Part shown: positions 1 to 11,274 of the stretch, piece by piece
How the letters are laid out: every line of letters begins with the position of its first letter
How positions within the stretch are numbered: the first letter of the stretch is position 1
Origin: Cytobacillus kochii
Lineage (GTDB): Bacteria > Bacillota > Bacilli > Bacillales > Cytobacillaceae
Length of the DNA stretch: 58,743 nt
Assembly: GCF_020171845.1 (NCBI RefSeq)
Contig: NZ_JAIVAM010000020.1
Coordinates: 1-58,743, forward strand
Direction: 5' to 3'
The notes under the pieces: generated by a model
What the model saw: only the letters and a program-made list of their open reading frames with translations
What the model was told of the DNA's origin: nothing
The model's database searches: none
Translations under genes and position numbers: made by a program

Positions 1-98
<98 letters not shown>

Positions 99-102
99 AG
101 AT

Positions 103-136
103 AAAAGAGCACATCATTTGTATGTGCTCTTTTTTG
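103..136 (+). terminator. rRNA operon terminator
   Basis: A 10-12 bp perfect stem (AGAGCACAT at 106-114 pairing with ATGTGCTCT at 122-130) is preceded by A residues and followed by a T run. It sits just after the 5S gene and should end rrn transcription. Confidence 0.93.
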
Positions 137-731
137 TGTGTATATGAGTTAGTAAATATATGCTCCTAAAAAATAACAGTGAGAAAATAATAATATTAAA
201 ATTAAATTGTTGAGTTTGAGGGTTTAATAGTAAATCAAAAAATGAATGGTTGATTGGAACCTCATTTGGTTATAACCCAATGAGGTAATGTTTTAGATAC
301 TAATAGTGGTAAATATGGCTTTCAAGTGATATGCAAATGATTATGGTGGTTTGTATCAATACCACGACGATAATTGTTCCTTGTAGTAAGGCAAAGTGAT
401 ATAAAAGATTTGGAAAATCAGCAATGATAGCAATGATTAGGAAACCTTACCTTAGTCAGAAAACTGTTGGCTTGTTTAGAGAGTCATTAAATGAACTTTC
501 GTTAGTTCATCACATGTGAGTAAAGAAAAGAGCAAGAATGTAATTCGGACTTTTACGATCTCTTTATCTTTCAACAATTGTAGCTACAGATTCTTGAAGA
601 AGTTGATTTATGCATAGTGCTCCGTATAATGAAAGCTACACTGTAGATAGTTTTCCAAAATAAAAAAACTCCCTAATATTTGTTAAAATAATAGAGAAGA
701 TCATAAGATAAGTATAGAAGCAAAAGGGAAA
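137..731. other. Gene-poor stretch between 5S rRNA and csfB
   Basis: About 595 bp with no open frame that has a ribosome binding site. It is AT-rich. The one structure seen is an imperfect hairpin at 259-286 (ACCTCATT pairing with AATGAGGT) without a T tail. As I recall the B. subtilis map, xpaC and yaaN lie between this rRNA operon and yaaO; neither is here. No convincing pseudogene of either was recognised by eye. Confidence 0.6.
661..697 (-). terminator. Possible csfB terminator
   Basis: Read on the minus strand, a partly paired stem (CTCT...GGGAG) is followed by seven T residues about 35 bases after the csfB stop. The stem has mismatches, so the call is weak. Confidence 0.4.
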
Positions 732-920
732 TTAAGATAAAATTTCAGGTGTAGTGACTCTTTTTAATTGTTGGACATAATAATTATAATGAGGATCATC
801 TGTTTCGGTATTCACGATTTGTTCCTCACACTGTATACAAATAAAAGAAGTATATAAGTGGATACCAGTAGATTGTGATTGTTCACAGATTACACATGTT
901 TTTTCATTAAACGTTTTCAC
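732..920 (-). CDS. csfB: Anti-sigma-G factor Gin (CsfB)
   Basis: A 62-residue zinc-binding protein that matches Gin/CsfB. In B. subtilis this protein holds sigma-G inactive in the early forespore and also acts on sigma-E. Two CxxC pairs (C9/C12 and C28/C31) form the expected zinc site, with the family phrase GIHLYT between them. The start is GTG at 920: GGAGGTGA lies at the right distance upstream, whereas the ATG at 938 lies upstream of that SD and has none of its own. The gene is on the minus strand, diverging from yaaO, next to the rRNA operon. A good sigma-F/G-type promoter lies upstream. In B. subtilis I recall it being co-directional with its neighbours, so this looks like a local inversion or rearrangement. 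Confidence 0.88.
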   Translation of the reverse strand: MKTFNEKTCVICEQSQSTGIHLYTSFICIQCEEQIVNTETDDPHYNYYVQQLKRVTTPEILS

Positions 921-940
921 AATGTCACCTCCGTACATTC

Positions 941-970
941 AATCATAGCCAATGATGATAAAATATATAC
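941..970 (-). promoter_or_regulatory. Sigma-F/sigma-G type promoter of csfB
   Basis: On the minus strand, GTATA (970-966), 15 bases, then GGCTATGATT (950-941). This fits the forespore consensus GYATA-N15-GGNNANAHTR with two -10 mismatches. It lies about 20 bp before the csfB start. CsfB is a known sigma-F target, which supports the call. Confidence 0.68.
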
Positions 971-1086
971 AATATTTAGAATTTTACTCTCATAAGTGAG
1001 TTGTTAACAGTTTATGTTTGTAATCACCAATAGGTGTATGTCTATACAGTAAATTTATTTAAACTAATAAAAAGGATTTGCGTTCA

Positions 1087-2520
1087 ATGGATCAGAAACA
1101 AATGCCGTTAGTTGAAAAATTAATACAGCATATAAAAAGAAAGCCTGAGAATTATCATGTACCCGGTCATAAAGGGGGGAGTCTGCTCTCTGGAGTGAAT
1201 GAGGTTGATGATTATTTTCGACAACTTTTACAATTGGATTTGACAGAAATCAGCGGGCTTGATGATCTTCATTCTGCTGAAGATGTAATCAAAGAAGCTC
1301 AATCCTTGCTTGCTACTTTATACGGGGCTAAAAGAAGTTTTTTTCTTATAAATGGTTCTACTGTAGGTAATTTAGCGATGATTTGTGGCACATTAAAAAG
1401 GGGAGACCGTGTGCTTGTTCAACGGAATAGTCATAAGTCTATTTTAAATGGACTTAGGCTTATTGGAGCTGAACCCATTTTTATTCTGCCTGAATTTAAC
1501 CAGGAATGGGGCATTAGTGAAGGTGTTTCCTATACTCATATTGAAGAAGCATTAAGTAAGTATGGAGACATTAAAGCTGTTATTCTTACATATCCGAGTT
1601 ATTATGGTACAGTGTATCCATTAGAAGATATTATTGCACTATGCCGTGAAAAAAAAGTATTAGTTTTAGTTGATGAAGCACACGGTGCTCATTTTATAGC
1701 GAGTACAAGATTTTTCCCACCCTCAAGTTTACAATTAGGAGCAGATGTAGTTATACAATCTGCCCATAAAACATTGCCAGCTTTGACAATGGGGGCCTTT
1801 CTTCATATTCAAGGTGATCGGGTGGATGAAGACAGCATACAGGAATATTTAAGTATGTTGCAATCCAGTAGCCCATCTTATGTTATTATGGCTTCATTAG
1901 ATATGGCTAGATTTTTTGTCAGTCAATATACAGAAGAAGATGGTAAACATTTAGTCCAACGGATAAAAGAATTGAAGAAGAAATTAAGTTATATTTCTGG
2001 ACTAGCTATTATGCCAACAGATGATCCATTAAAACTGGCATTACAGTTTAAACATATGAGTGGTTATCAACTACAAGAGCTGCTAGAGAAACGAGGTATT
2101 TATACAGAGCTAGCTGATCCGTTAAATGTTTTATTTGTACTTCCATTATTAAGGTGTGAAGATGAGGATCGTTTTAATAAAATTATCGATGCATTGCAAG
2201 AAGTTAGTACTGACATTCCCAATGCAGAAAAAGAGGTGAAGGTGAATCCCATTCCATCGCATTCAGAATTAGTAGAGGTACCAGAGGGAGCAATGATTGT
2301 TACCGTTCCTTTTGCAAGTGCGATTGGTGAAATTAGCGCACGAATGGTGACACCATACCCGCCTGGTATTCCTTTAATATATAAAGGTGAAAGAATTACA
2401 AAAGAGCATATCACTAGTTTGCAAGGTTATTTAAATAAAGGTGCACGAATTCAAAACAAGAAAAACTTAGAACAATCATACATAGAAATATATAAGACAG
2501 CGAGGGACAAGGATGACTAA
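1087..2520 (+). CDS. yaaO: Orn/Lys/Arg decarboxylase-family PLP enzyme YaaO
   Basis: A 477-residue fold-type I PLP enzyme of the Orn/Lys/Arg decarboxylase family. The N-terminal phrase YHVPGHKGG, the cofactor aspartate region VDEAHGAHF (about residues 193-201) and the PLP-binding lysine in SAHKTLPAL (about residue 227) are present. The C-terminal part has PYPPGIP, typical of this family. The substrate is unknown; lysine or arginine are possible from family membership only. ATG at 1087 is preferred over TTG at 1078 because AAAGGA sits 10 bases before it. The last 8 bases overlap tmk, as in other Bacilli, which suggests translational coupling. Confidence 0.9.
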   Translation: MDQKQMPLVEKLIQHIKRKPENYHVPGHKGGSLLSGVNEVDDYFRQLLQLDLTEISGLDDLHSAEDVIKEAQSLLATLYGAKRSFFLINGSTVGNLAMICGTLKRGDRVLVQRNSHKSILNGLRLIGAEPIFILPEFNQEWGISEGVSYTHIEEALSKYGDIKAVILTYPSYYGTVYPLEDIIALCREKKVLVLVDEAHGAHFIASTRFFPPSSLQLGADVVIQSAHKTLPALTMGAFLHIQGDRVDEDSIQEYLSMLQSSSPSYVIMASLDMARFFVSQYTEEDGKHLVQRIKELKKKLSYISGLAIMPTDDPLKLALQFKHMSGYQLQELLEKRGIYTELADPLNVLFVLPLLRCEDEDRFNKIIDALQEVSTDIPNAEKEVKVNPIPSHSELVEVPEGAMIVTVPFASAIGEISARMVTPYPPGIPLIYKGERITKEHITSLQGYLNKGARIQNKKNLEQSYIEIYKTARDKDD

Positions 2521-3151
2521 AGGTTACTTTATATCAATTGAAGGTCCAGACGGGGCAGGAAAAACGACGATTACAGAAATGGTTAAGAAACAATTAGAAG
2601 CAGAAGGATATAACGTAGTACATACGAGAGAGCCTGGTGGAATTGCTATTGCAGAACAGGTCCGGGCTGTTATACTGGATCCGAAGAATACAAAAATGGA
2701 TGCAAGAACAGAGGCGTTACTTTATGCCGCGGCAAGAAGACAACATTTAGTTGAAAAGGTCTTACCAGCCCTTGAAATGGGTAAGATTGTACTATGTGAT
2801 CGATTTGTTGATAGCTCTATTGCATATCAAGGATTTGCAAGAGGGATTGGCATTGAGGAAGTTTGGTCCATCAATCAGTTTGCCATTGAAAATGCCATGC
2901 CTCAATTGACTTTGTACTTCGATATCGCACCAGAACGAGGGTTACAGAGAATTAATCAAAATAAGGGCAGGGAAGTAAATCGTTTAGATTTAGAAGATTT
3001 ACAGTTTCATCAAAAGGTATATGAAGGGTATGAAATTGTTCGGAAGCAATCTTCTAATCGCATTCAAACTGTAAATGCCGATGCCTCTGTTGAAAAAGTA
3101 TTTGAGCAAACGATGGACATTGTTAGAAAAGCACTTCAAAATAAGGATTAA
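2513..3151 (+). CDS. tmk: Thymidylate kinase
   Basis: Phosphorylates dTMP to dTDP with ATP, an essential step of dTTP synthesis in the cytoplasm. The 212 residues are the normal size. The P-loop GPDGAGKTT is near residues 10-18, the dTMP-binding REPGG follows near 39, and the catalytic [12 protein letters not shown] block is near 93-104. The start overlaps yaaO by 8 bp with GGGACAAGG upstream. It heads the conserved tmk-darA-yaaR-holB-ricT group that links nucleotide supply and replication. Confidence 0.97.
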   Translation: MTKGYFISIEGPDGAGKTTITEMVKKQLEAEGYNVVHTREPGGIAIAEQVRAVILDPKNTKMDARTEALLYAAARRQHLVEKVLPALEMGKIVLCDRFVDSSIAYQGFARGIGIEEVWSINQFAIENAMPQLTLYFDIAPERGLQRINQNKGREVNRLDLEDLQFHQKVYEGYEIVRKQSSNRIQTVNADASVEKVFEQTMDIVRKALQNKD

Positions 3152-3232
3152 GCTACTTGGCGAAAAATTCGGTCAGTATATCTCTGTTTGTGCATAGAAT
3201 AACTGATATAATAGAAGAAAGTAAAGATATAG

Positions 3233-3574
<342 letters not shown>

Positions 3575-3592
3575 ACCTATTTGGAGGCATAA

Positions 3593-4033
3593 ATGAAGAT
3601 TAATCAAGATTTACGTCTTAATATAGATAATAGAAGGCAAGACAGTAAGCATCCCATTGGATCGCAAGTGCGTTTTAACGATCTTGTGCAAAAAAGTGGT
3701 CAAAAAATGCAGATGACACAAATGCAAATGCTTTTAGGTGATATAGAATCAGCTGGACAGAGGGTAGCTAAGTCCAGGAGCTTTAAAGATTTAGCAAAAT
3801 ACAAAATGCTTGTTAAGCGTTTTGTGAAAGAGACTGTTGAGCATGGGTTGGATATTAAGCAATCCCATAGTTGGAATCAACTAGGACAAAGTAGGTCGTT
3901 GAAAATTGTAGAAACGATTGATGAAAAGCTTGCTCAACTAGCCGATGACCTACTTTTACAAGAGAAAAGTGCCATTGATATTCTTAGTAAAATCGGAGAA
4001 ATCAAAGGATTATTAATAAATTTATATACGTAA
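3593..4033 (+). CDS. yaaR: YaaR family protein (DUF327)
   Basis: A 146-residue, probably all-helical soluble protein of the DUF327 family. No catalytic motif is visible. The family's KYK.LVKRFV.E block and the C-terminal IGEIKGLLINLYT are present. It sits 18 bp after darA with an SD of TTGGAGG and 13 bp before holB. Its function is unknown; conserved placement in the tmk-holB operon is the only clue. Confidence 0.85.
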   Translation: MKINQDLRLNIDNRRQDSKHPIGSQVRFNDLVQKSGQKMQMTQMQMLLGDIESAGQRVAKSRSFKDLAKYKMLVKRFVKETVEHGLDIKQSHSWNQLGQSRSLKIVETIDEKLAQLADDLLLQEKSAIDILSKIGEIKGLLINLYT

Positions 4034-4046
4034 GTGAGTGATCAGC

Positions 4047-5054
4047 ATGACAAAAACATGGGATCAAATAGAAGAATTACAGCCAGTCGTGTTGAAGATG
4101 CTTAAAAATAGTTTAAGTAAGGAACGCCTTGCCCACGCTTACCTTTTTGAAGGACTGAAAGGAACAGGAAAAAAAGATACGGGTATGCTTCTAGCAAAGA
4201 GTCTTTTTTGCAATGCTCCAATTAATAACTATGTTCCATGTGAAACATGTAATAACTGCAAAAGGATTAATCACTTTAACCATCCGGATGTACACCTTGT
4301 TGAGCCAGATGGTCAATCGATAAAGAAGCAGCAGATTCGGTCATTACAAGGAGAGTTTTCAAAACGGGGCGTCGAATCCAGTAGAAAAGTATATATTATC
4401 GTTCATGCTGATCGAATGACAACAAACGCAGCTAATAGTTTGCTGAAATTTCTCGAAGAACCGCATATGGATACAACAGCAATTCTATTGACTGAACAAT
4501 CTCAACGAATGTTACCTACCATATTATCAAGGTGTCAAACGATCTCATTTCAGCCAATCGCTGCAAAATTTTTAGTACAACAATTCGTAGATTATGGTGT
4601 GAAAGAAAAGTATGCACCATTACTCGCGCAAATTACCCATAATTTGGATGGGGCTTTAGCATATAGTAATGATGATTGGTTTGTACAAGCGCAAAAAATA
4701 GTGTTAAAATTATACGAAGTACTTAAAAAAAATCCGTTACAAGCGATGGTCACTCTCCAAGAAGAGTGGTTTCCACATTTTAAGGAGAAAGAACATCAGG
4801 ATTTAGGTTTAGACTTATTACTTCTTTTATTAAAAGATTTGTTATATATACAGCTTGATAAGAGTGATAGGCTCGCCTATACGCATGAGCTAAGCTGGCT
4901 AGAACAACACGCGCTTCATACATCTAATAGAAAGTTAACAGAGCAAATGTCTGCAGTTTTAGATGCAAAAAGGAAGCTGCAAGCAAACATGAATGCGCAG
5001 CTGTTAATGGAACAGTTAGTGTTAAAGATGCAGGAGGGATCTTCATTTGTATGA
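4047..5054 (+). CDS. holB: DNA polymerase III delta' subunit
   Basis: A 335-residue clamp-loader subunit. It has the AAA+ core with a relaxed P-loop (GLKGTGKKD, near 37-45), a zinc module with cysteines at 55, 65, 68 and 71, and the SRC motif (LSRCQT) that acts in trans on neighbouring subunits. ATG at 4047 matches the normal N-terminus; a GTG at 4038 is in frame, and both have weak SDs (GTGAGTGAT). The 3' end overlaps ricT by 8 bp. Confidence 0.93.
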   Translation: MTKTWDQIEELQPVVLKMLKNSLSKERLAHAYLFEGLKGTGKKDTGMLLAKSLFCNAPINNYVPCETCNNCKRINHFNHPDVHLVEPDGQSIKKQQIRSLQGEFSKRGVESSRKVYIIVHADRMTTNAANSLLKFLEEPHMDTTAILLTEQSQRMLPTILSRCQTISFQPIAAKFLVQQFVDYGVKEKYAPLLAQITHNLDGALAYSNDDWFVQAQKIVLKLYEVLKKNPLQAMVTLQEEWFPHFKEKEHQDLGLDLLLLLLKDLLYIQLDKSDRLAYTHELSWLEQHALHTSNRKLTEQMSAVLDAKRKLQANMNAQLLMEQLVLKMQEGSSFV

Positions 5055-5871
5055 TGTAGTAGGTGTTCGCTTTAAAAAAGCGGGCAAAATATATTATTTT
5101 GATCCCGGTGATCTTCAAATACAAAAGGATGACTTTGTCATTGTCGAGACTGTAAGAGGAGTAGAATACGGTAAAGTTGTCATTGCTCCTAAAAAGGTTG
5201 GAGAACATGATGTAGTCCTACCTTTAAAAAAAGTTCTACGTATTGCTGATCAAAAGGATCGTATGATTGTAGAAGAGAATAGACAAGCGGCTAAAGAAGC
5301 TTATCAAGTTTGTTTAGAGAAAGTAACTACGCATCAATTAGATATGAAATTGGTGGATGTTGAATATACTTTTGACCGCAATAAGGTCATCTTTTACTTT
5401 ACTGCTGATGGTAGAGTGGATTTCCGTGAACTAGTAAAGGATTTAGCGGCCATTTTTCGGACAAGAATCGAACTTCGTCAAATTGGCGTTCGTGATGAGG
5501 CAAAGATGCTTGGTGGCATAGGTCCTTGTGGCAGAATGCTTTGTTGTTCCACTTTTTTAGGTGATTTTGACCCAGTTTCGATCAAAATGGCTAAGGATCA
5601 AAATTTATCTTTGAACCCAACGAAGATATCTGGACTATGTGGTCGCTTAATGTGCTGTTTGAAATATGAAAATGACGAGTATGAAGCAGCTAAAAAAGAG
5701 CTCCCAGATGTAGGGGAATGGGTAAAGACACCGGAAGGTTCTGGAAGGGTAGTAGGGTTAAATATACTTGAAAGAATTCTACAAGTTAACCTAAAGGAAC
5801 AGGAAAGAGTGCTAGAATTTACATTAGACGAAATTAATGAGAATGCCGTGTCAGTTCAATCCACAGATTAA
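5047..5871 (+). CDS. ricT: RicT (YaaT), PSP1-domain subunit of the Ric complex
   Basis: A 274-residue PSP1-domain protein. In B. subtilis RicT works with RicA and RicF as an iron-sulfur complex that affects RNase Y-dependent mRNA maturation and the phosphorelay. Two cysteine clusters are visible: GPCGRMLCC near 160-168 and LCGRLMCC near 197-204, the presumed cluster ligands. TTG at 5047 is the start, with AGGAGGGA at 5033-5040 inside holB. It overlaps holB by 8 bp and precedes yabA, a replication regulator. Confidence 0.94.
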   Translation: MYDVVGVRFKKAGKIYYFDPGDLQIQKDDFVIVETVRGVEYGKVVIAPKKVGEHDVVLPLKKVLRIADQKDRMIVEENRQAAKEAYQVCLEKVTTHQLDMKLVDVEYTFDRNKVIFYFTADGRVDFRELVKDLAAIFRTRIELRQIGVRDEAKMLGGIGPCGRMLCCSTFLGDFDPVSIKMAKDQNLSLNPTKISGLCGRLMCCLKYENDEYEAAKKELPDVGEWVKTPEGSGRVVGLNILERILQVNLKEQERVLEFTLDEINENAVSVQSTD

Positions 5872-5884
5872 TGAGGTGGAATGC

Positions 5885-6241
5885 TTGGATAAAAAAGAAA
5901 TCTTTGACTCTGTAGATAATATGGAATCGCAAATCGGTCAATTATATATACAGCTTGGTGAGTTGAAACAGCATCTTGCTGAGGTATTAGAAGAGAATAA
6001 TGCATTGAAGTTGGAAAATGAACATTTACGTAGAAGATTAAAGATAACATCTGACCGAGAAAAGAAAAATGAGCAGCAGAAGGAAGAAACAGAGAAAGAA
6101 AAACTCTTTGATATAGGGGAAGGCTATGACAACCTTGCTAGACTATATCAAGAAGGTTTCCATATTTGTAATCTTCATTTTGGTAGTCCTAGAAAAGATG
6201 GGGATTGCTTGTTCTGTTTATCATTTTTAAATAAAAAATAA
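5885..6241 (+). CDS. yabA: Replication initiation control protein YabA
   Basis: A 118-residue negative regulator of DNA replication initiation. It bridges DnaA and the DnaN clamp. The N-terminal half is a coiled coil with leucine heptads and lysine/glutamate-rich segments. The C-terminal zinc-binding part ICNLHFG...[10 protein letters not shown] is intact near 94-114. TTG at 5885 is chosen because GAGGTGG sits just upstream and the protein then begins MDKKE as in relatives; an upstream in-frame ATG has no SD and lies inside ricT. A terminator follows. Confidence 0.95.
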   Translation: MDKKEIFDSVDNMESQIGQLYIQLGELKQHLAEVLEENNALKLENEHLRRRLKITSDREKKNEQQKEETEKEKLFDIGEGYDNLARLYQEGFHICNLHFGSPRKDGDCLFCLSFLNKK

Positions 6242-6246
6242 TCGAT

Positions 6247-6277
6247 ACCTTCCTTCTAAACAAGGAAGGTTTTTTTA
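6247..6277 (+). terminator. Terminator after yabA
   Basis: ACCTTCCTT (6247-6255) pairs perfectly with AAGGAAGGT (6262-6270), six-base loop, followed by seven T residues. It ends the yaaO-yabA transcript. Confidence 0.95.
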
Positions 6278-6381
6278 AAGATATAAATTTCGTTTTCTAA
6301 TTGCAGAGGAGTCTTCGGTTTTAGAGGCTTCAACCGATAAATAGATACGAAGTGTGCTTTTTTAGTAATGGAGGAAGAGAA

Positions 6382-7122
6382 ATGGTTATGTTAAAGGGTG
6401 ATGAAAGGTTAGATCATTTGTTAGCAGAGGGATTGAGAATTATTCAAAGTCCTTCCGTATTTTCATTTTCGGTTGATGCCGTTTTATTGGCTCGATTCAC
6501 TTACTTACCGATACAAAAAGGAAATATCATAGATTTATGTAGTGGTAATGGTGTGATACCTTTGTTTTTAAGTGCAAGAACAAAAGGAATGATTACAGGA
6601 GTGGAAATACAAGATCGTCTTGTTGATATGGCGAATAGAAGTATTCAATATAATCAACTAGAGAATCAAGTTAAGGTGGTAAAGGGAGATGTTAAAGGCA
6701 TTGCTCGGCAATTAGGGTATGCTAAGTATGATGTGGTGACATGCAATCCACCTTATTTTCCAGTCGATACCAATAAACATAAAAATGAAAATGAACATTA
6801 TGCGATTGCTCGACATGAGATTCTCTGTACATTAGAAGATACAATTCAGTCAGCTAGTCAACTAGTTAAGCACGGAGGGAAAGTTTCTTTTGTTCATCGC
6901 CCAGGTAGGTTGTTAGATCTTGTGACATTAATGAGAAAGTATGAGATAGAACCAAAAAGAATACAAATCGTTTATCCTGAGCAAGGGAAAGAAGCGAATG
7001 TGCTTCTAGTGGAAGGCATTAAAAAAGGAAAACCCGACTTAAAAATATTGCCGCCATTGTATATCTATGAGACGTCGGGTGAGTATACAAAGGAAATGAG
7101 GTTGATGTTGTATGGAGACTGA
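6382..7122 (+). CDS. yabB: tRNA (adenine-N6) methyltransferase-like protein YabB
   Basis: A 246-residue class I SAM-dependent methyltransferase of the TrmN6 type. The SAM loop [11 protein letters not shown] is near 51-61 and the N6-adenine motif NPPYF near 122-126. By homology to TrmN6 it probably modifies A37 of tRNA1(Val), but the substrate is inferred. ATG at 6382 is used, with GGAGGAAGA just upstream. It overlaps yazA by 11 bp and begins a yabB-yazA-rsmI RNA-modification group. Confidence 0.9.
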   Translation: MVMLKGDERLDHLLAEGLRIIQSPSVFSFSVDAVLLARFTYLPIQKGNIIDLCSGNGVIPLFLSARTKGMITGVEIQDRLVDMANRSIQYNQLENQVKVVKGDVKGIARQLGYAKYDVVTCNPPYFPVDTNKHKNENEHYAIARHEILCTLEDTIQSASQLVKHGGKVSFVHRPGRLLDLVTLMRKYEIEPKRIQIVYPEQGKEANVLLVEGIKKGKPDLKILPPLYIYETSGEYTKEMRLMLYGD

Positions 7123-7381
7123 AATCCATTACTTTTACGTACTCGAATGCAAAGACGGCACCTTCTATGCTGGGTATACAAATAATCTTATGCAAAGGAT
7201 AGAAAAGCATAATGCTGGAAAAGGCGCTAAATATACAAGGGGAAGAGCACCGCTAACGCTTATTTTTCATCAAATATTTTCTAGTAAGTCAGAGGCACAG
7301 AAAATGGAATATCGTTTTAAGCGATTGAGTAGACAGAAAAAAATTGAATGGATGAATACCCAAAGAGAAGAAGGTCGGTGA
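7112..7381 (+). CDS. yazA: GIY-YIG domain protein YazA (UPF0213)
   Basis: An 89-residue single GIY-YIG domain. The motif appears as [19 protein letters not shown] near residues 7-25, with the conserved arginine in the following helix and a glutamate in the [10 protein letters not shown] segment. Such stand-alone domains are predicted nucleases of unknown role. It overlaps yabB by 11 bp and is 5 bp from rsmI. Confidence 0.9.
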   Translation: METEIHYFYVLECKDGTFYAGYTNNLMQRIEKHNAGKGAKYTRGRAPLTLIFHQIFSSKSEAQKMEYRFKRLSRQKKIEWMNTQREEGR

Positions 7382-7386
7382 GTAAT

Positions 7387-8262
7387 ATGCAACAACAGAA
7401 GAGTTTCCATATGGAGAATGAAAAAGGCATTCTCTACTTAGTGCCAACACCCATAGGTAATCTAGAGGATATTAGCTATCGCAGCTTGAGAATATTAAAG
7501 GAAGCCGATTGGATTGCTGCGGAGGATACTAGGAATACAAAAAAACTATGCAACTACTTTGAGATAGAGACACCCATTATTAGTTACCATGAGCATAATA
7601 AAGAGAGTAGCGGCTATAAATTAATTGCGAAGTTGAAAGATGGAGAGAAAATTGCGCTTGTGAGTGATGCAGGTATGCCAACCATTTCTGACCCAGGATA
7701 TGAGCTGGTTACTAGTGCCATTGAAGAGAAGCTCACTGTTGTCCCATTACCTGGTGCGAATGCTGCACTTACAGCATTGATTGCTTCGGGGCTACCAACA
7801 CAGCCATTTTTCTTTTATGGCTTTTTAAATCGGCAAAAGAAGCAGAAAAAGGCAGAGTTAGAGACGCTTTCAAAAGTATCTTCTACAATCATTTTATATG
7901 AATCTCCTCATAGGTTGAAGGAAAGCTTACAGCTCATGTTAGATATCTTAGGCGATCGCTCAATTGTTTTGAGTAGGGAGCTGACAAAGAAGTATGAAGA
8001 GTTTATTAGAGGATCGATAAGAGAAGCAGTAGAATGGGCAGGCCAATCAGAAATTCGCGGGGAATTTTGTTTAATTATTGAGGGTTGCAAAGAGCCAGTA
8101 GAAGAAAGTAAGTGGTGGGAAGGGTTATCTATTGAAGAGCAAATTACTTATTATATAGAAGAAAAAGGTTTGAAAAGTAAGGATGCCATTAAACAAACAG
8201 CCCTAGACCGTGATATGAGTAAACGAGAGGTATACAAGATTTATCATATTGATGAAGCGTAA
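7387..8262 (+). CDS. rsmI: 16S rRNA (cytidine-1402-2'-O)-methyltransferase RsmI
   Basis: A 291-residue member of the tetrapyrrole-methylase fold. It methylates the ribose of C1402 in the decoding centre of 16S rRNA. The signatures LVPTPIGNLED, AEDTRNTKKL, SDAGMPTISDPG and LPGANAALTAL are present. ATG at 7387 is preferred; an in-frame ATG at 7348 lies inside yazA and lacks an SD. A bidirectional terminator separates it from convergent abrB. Confidence 0.95.
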   Translation: MQQQKSFHMENEKGILYLVPTPIGNLEDISYRSLRILKEADWIAAEDTRNTKKLCNYFEIETPIISYHEHNKESSGYKLIAKLKDGEKIALVSDAGMPTISDPGYELVTSAIEEKLTVVPLPGANAALTALIASGLPTQPFFFYGFLNRQKKQKKAELETLSKVSSTIILYESPHRLKESLQLMLDILGDRSIVLSRELTKKYEEFIRGSIREAVEWAGQSEIRGEFCLIIEGCKEPVEESKWWEGLSIEEQITYYIEEKGLKSKDAIKQTALDRDMSKREVYKIYHIDEA

Positions 8263-8297
8263 AAAAATAGAGACTCGCAAATAGGAGTCTCTTTGTT
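8261..8297. terminator. Bidirectional terminator between rsmI and abrB
   Basis: AGAGACTC (8269-8276) pairs with GAGTCTCT (8285-8292). An A run on the left serves as the T tail for the minus strand; the T-rich right side (TTTGTTGTTTATTT) serves the plus strand. Confidence 0.82.
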
Positions 8298-8299
8298 GT

Positions 8300-8584
8300 T
8301 TATTTAGTTAGTTCAAAATTGCTTTGGATTTCTTTAATTAATTGCTCCGCGCCATCTTTGCTAAGGATTAATTTTCCACCAGCTAGTGAGATGTTATCAT
8401 CGGATACTTCACCAGTTACTTGGCAAGTCATGTTTGGCTTATATTTTTTTAAGATGATTTTTTCATCATCCACATAGATTTCTAATGCGTCTTTCTCTGC
8501 AATACCAAGAGTACGTCTAAGTTCAATTGGAATAACTACACGACCTAATTCATCAACTTTACGAACAATACCAGTAGATTTCAT
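8300..8584 (-). CDS. abrB: Transition-state regulator AbrB
   Basis: A 94-residue AbrB. The swapped-hairpin DNA-binding domain occupies about residues 1-50 (GIVRKVDELGRVVIPIELRR) and the multimerisation domain the rest. In B. subtilis it represses many stationary-phase genes during growth and is itself repressed by phosphorylated Spo0A. GGAGGAG precedes the ATG. The sigma-A promoter and a Spo0A-box octamer just downstream of it are recognisable. spoVG, a classic AbrB target, lies 12 kb away. Confidence 0.97.
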   Translation of the reverse strand: MKSTGIVRKVDELGRVVIPIELRRTLGIAEKDALEIYVDDEKIILKKYKPNMTCQVTGEVSDDNISLAGGKLILSKDGAEQLIKEIQSNFELTK

Positions 8585-8636
8585 ATTAATTGCTCCTCCC
8601 AGTCATCTATCTAATTATTTATCTTTTTCGTCATTA

Positions 8637-8644
8637 TTCGACAA
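8637..8644 (-). promoter_or_regulatory. Spo0A box in abrB promoter region
   Basis: The octamer TTCGACAA (TTGTCGAA on the minus strand) is an exact Spo0A-box core. It lies about 18 bp downstream of the abrB -10, the position where bound Spo0A would block transcription, as known for B. subtilis abrB. Confidence 0.82.
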
Positions 8645-8661
8645 AAATCATTGTTGATATT

Positions 8662-8690
8662 ATAATACCAACCATTGCCATAATCGTCAA
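8662..8690 (-). promoter_or_regulatory. Sigma-A promoter of abrB
   Basis: On the minus strand TTGACG (8690-8685), 17 bp, TATTAT (8667-8662). Position and spacing are right for abrB. Confidence 0.8.
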
Positions 8691-8814
8691 TTACTTTATT
8701 TTATTTTTGTGTGGAAATTATTAACATGGACAGGATTATTGATTTATCAAGGTTTATGATGGAAAAGTCATGGATAAAAACTCACCCAATTTCCAGTAGA
8801 CGTACATACCTCGT

Positions 8815-8870
8815 TTCGACAAAACGACATAATTCGACAAAATTCACCTATTTGTCTATTTTTTGTCGAA
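8815..8870. promoter_or_regulatory. Cluster of three Spo0A boxes between abrB and metG
   Basis: Three exact Spo0A-box octamers occur within 56 bp: TTCGACAA at 8815-8822 and 8833-8840, and TTGTCGAA at 8863-8870 in the opposite orientation. They lie about 125-180 bp upstream of the abrB promoter and about 75-130 bp upstream of the metG-side promoter. Whether they act on abrB, on the rightward transcript, or on neither is not clear from sequence. Confidence 0.65.
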
Positions 8871-8943
8871 GGATTAATTTGATTAAGGCTTTAGAAAAAA
8901 CACGGAGGTTGTAATAAAACCATGGCTTCTCCCTTCGGAAATG

Positions 8944-8972
8944 TTGCACAAATTCAAGTTTTTAGGTATATT
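8944..8972 (+). promoter_or_regulatory. Sigma-A promoter for metG leader
   Basis: TTGCAC (8944-8949), 17 bp, TATATT (8967-8972). Transcription would begin near 8980 and give a ~128-nt leader before metG. Confidence 0.62.
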
Positions 8973-9063
8973 TTGAGGAAGATAGAGGCTAAGATGACTC
9001 ATATATATTCTTTTTTTATATAAAGAAGAAACAATAAATATATGGTCAGATATGAGAGATTAG

Positions 9064-9087
9064 ACTCGTCATAAGGGCGGGTTTTTT
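9064..9087 (+). terminator. Terminator-like hairpin in metG leader
   Basis: ACTCGTC (9064-9070) pairs with GGCGGGT (9076-9082, two G-T pairs), followed by TTTTTT. It ends 20 bases before the metG start, so it is either an attenuator or the end of a short upstream transcript. No T-box core motif was found. ATGAC near 8993 could pair with GTCAT at 9068-9072 as a competitor. Confidence 0.6.
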
Positions 9088-9089
9088 AA

Positions 9090-11069
<1,980 letters not shown>

Positions 11070-11100
11070 TATCCGTTTAATGGAAGCAGAAGGTTTTAAG

Positions 11101-11157
11101 AACATAGAAATGTGATCCGTTACAAAGACGATGATGCATTTCTATGTTTTTTATTTT
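11101..11157 (+). terminator. Terminator after metG
   Basis: AACATAGAAATG (11101-11112) pairs with CATTTCTATGTT (11137-11148) across a 24-base loop, followed by a T-rich tail. Confidence 0.85.
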
Positions 11158-11274
11158 TATATAATATATCTAAATAAGTTATTAAGGTTAACTCTATATA
11201 TATAGAAGGAAGATGTTTATTTAATATCATAGTTGTTAGTTTTCTAAAATAGTAATAAAAAAGGAGAAATGAGA

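Noticed and set aside
259..286. Hairpin downstream of the 5S gene as a small RNA
   Set aside because: Stem of eight pairs without T tail or promoter; not enough to call an RNA gene.
8711..8914. 67-residue plus-strand ORF in the abrB-metG spacer
   Set aside because: It runs through the Spo0A-box cluster, has a non-ATG start without an SD, and no similarity is recognised.
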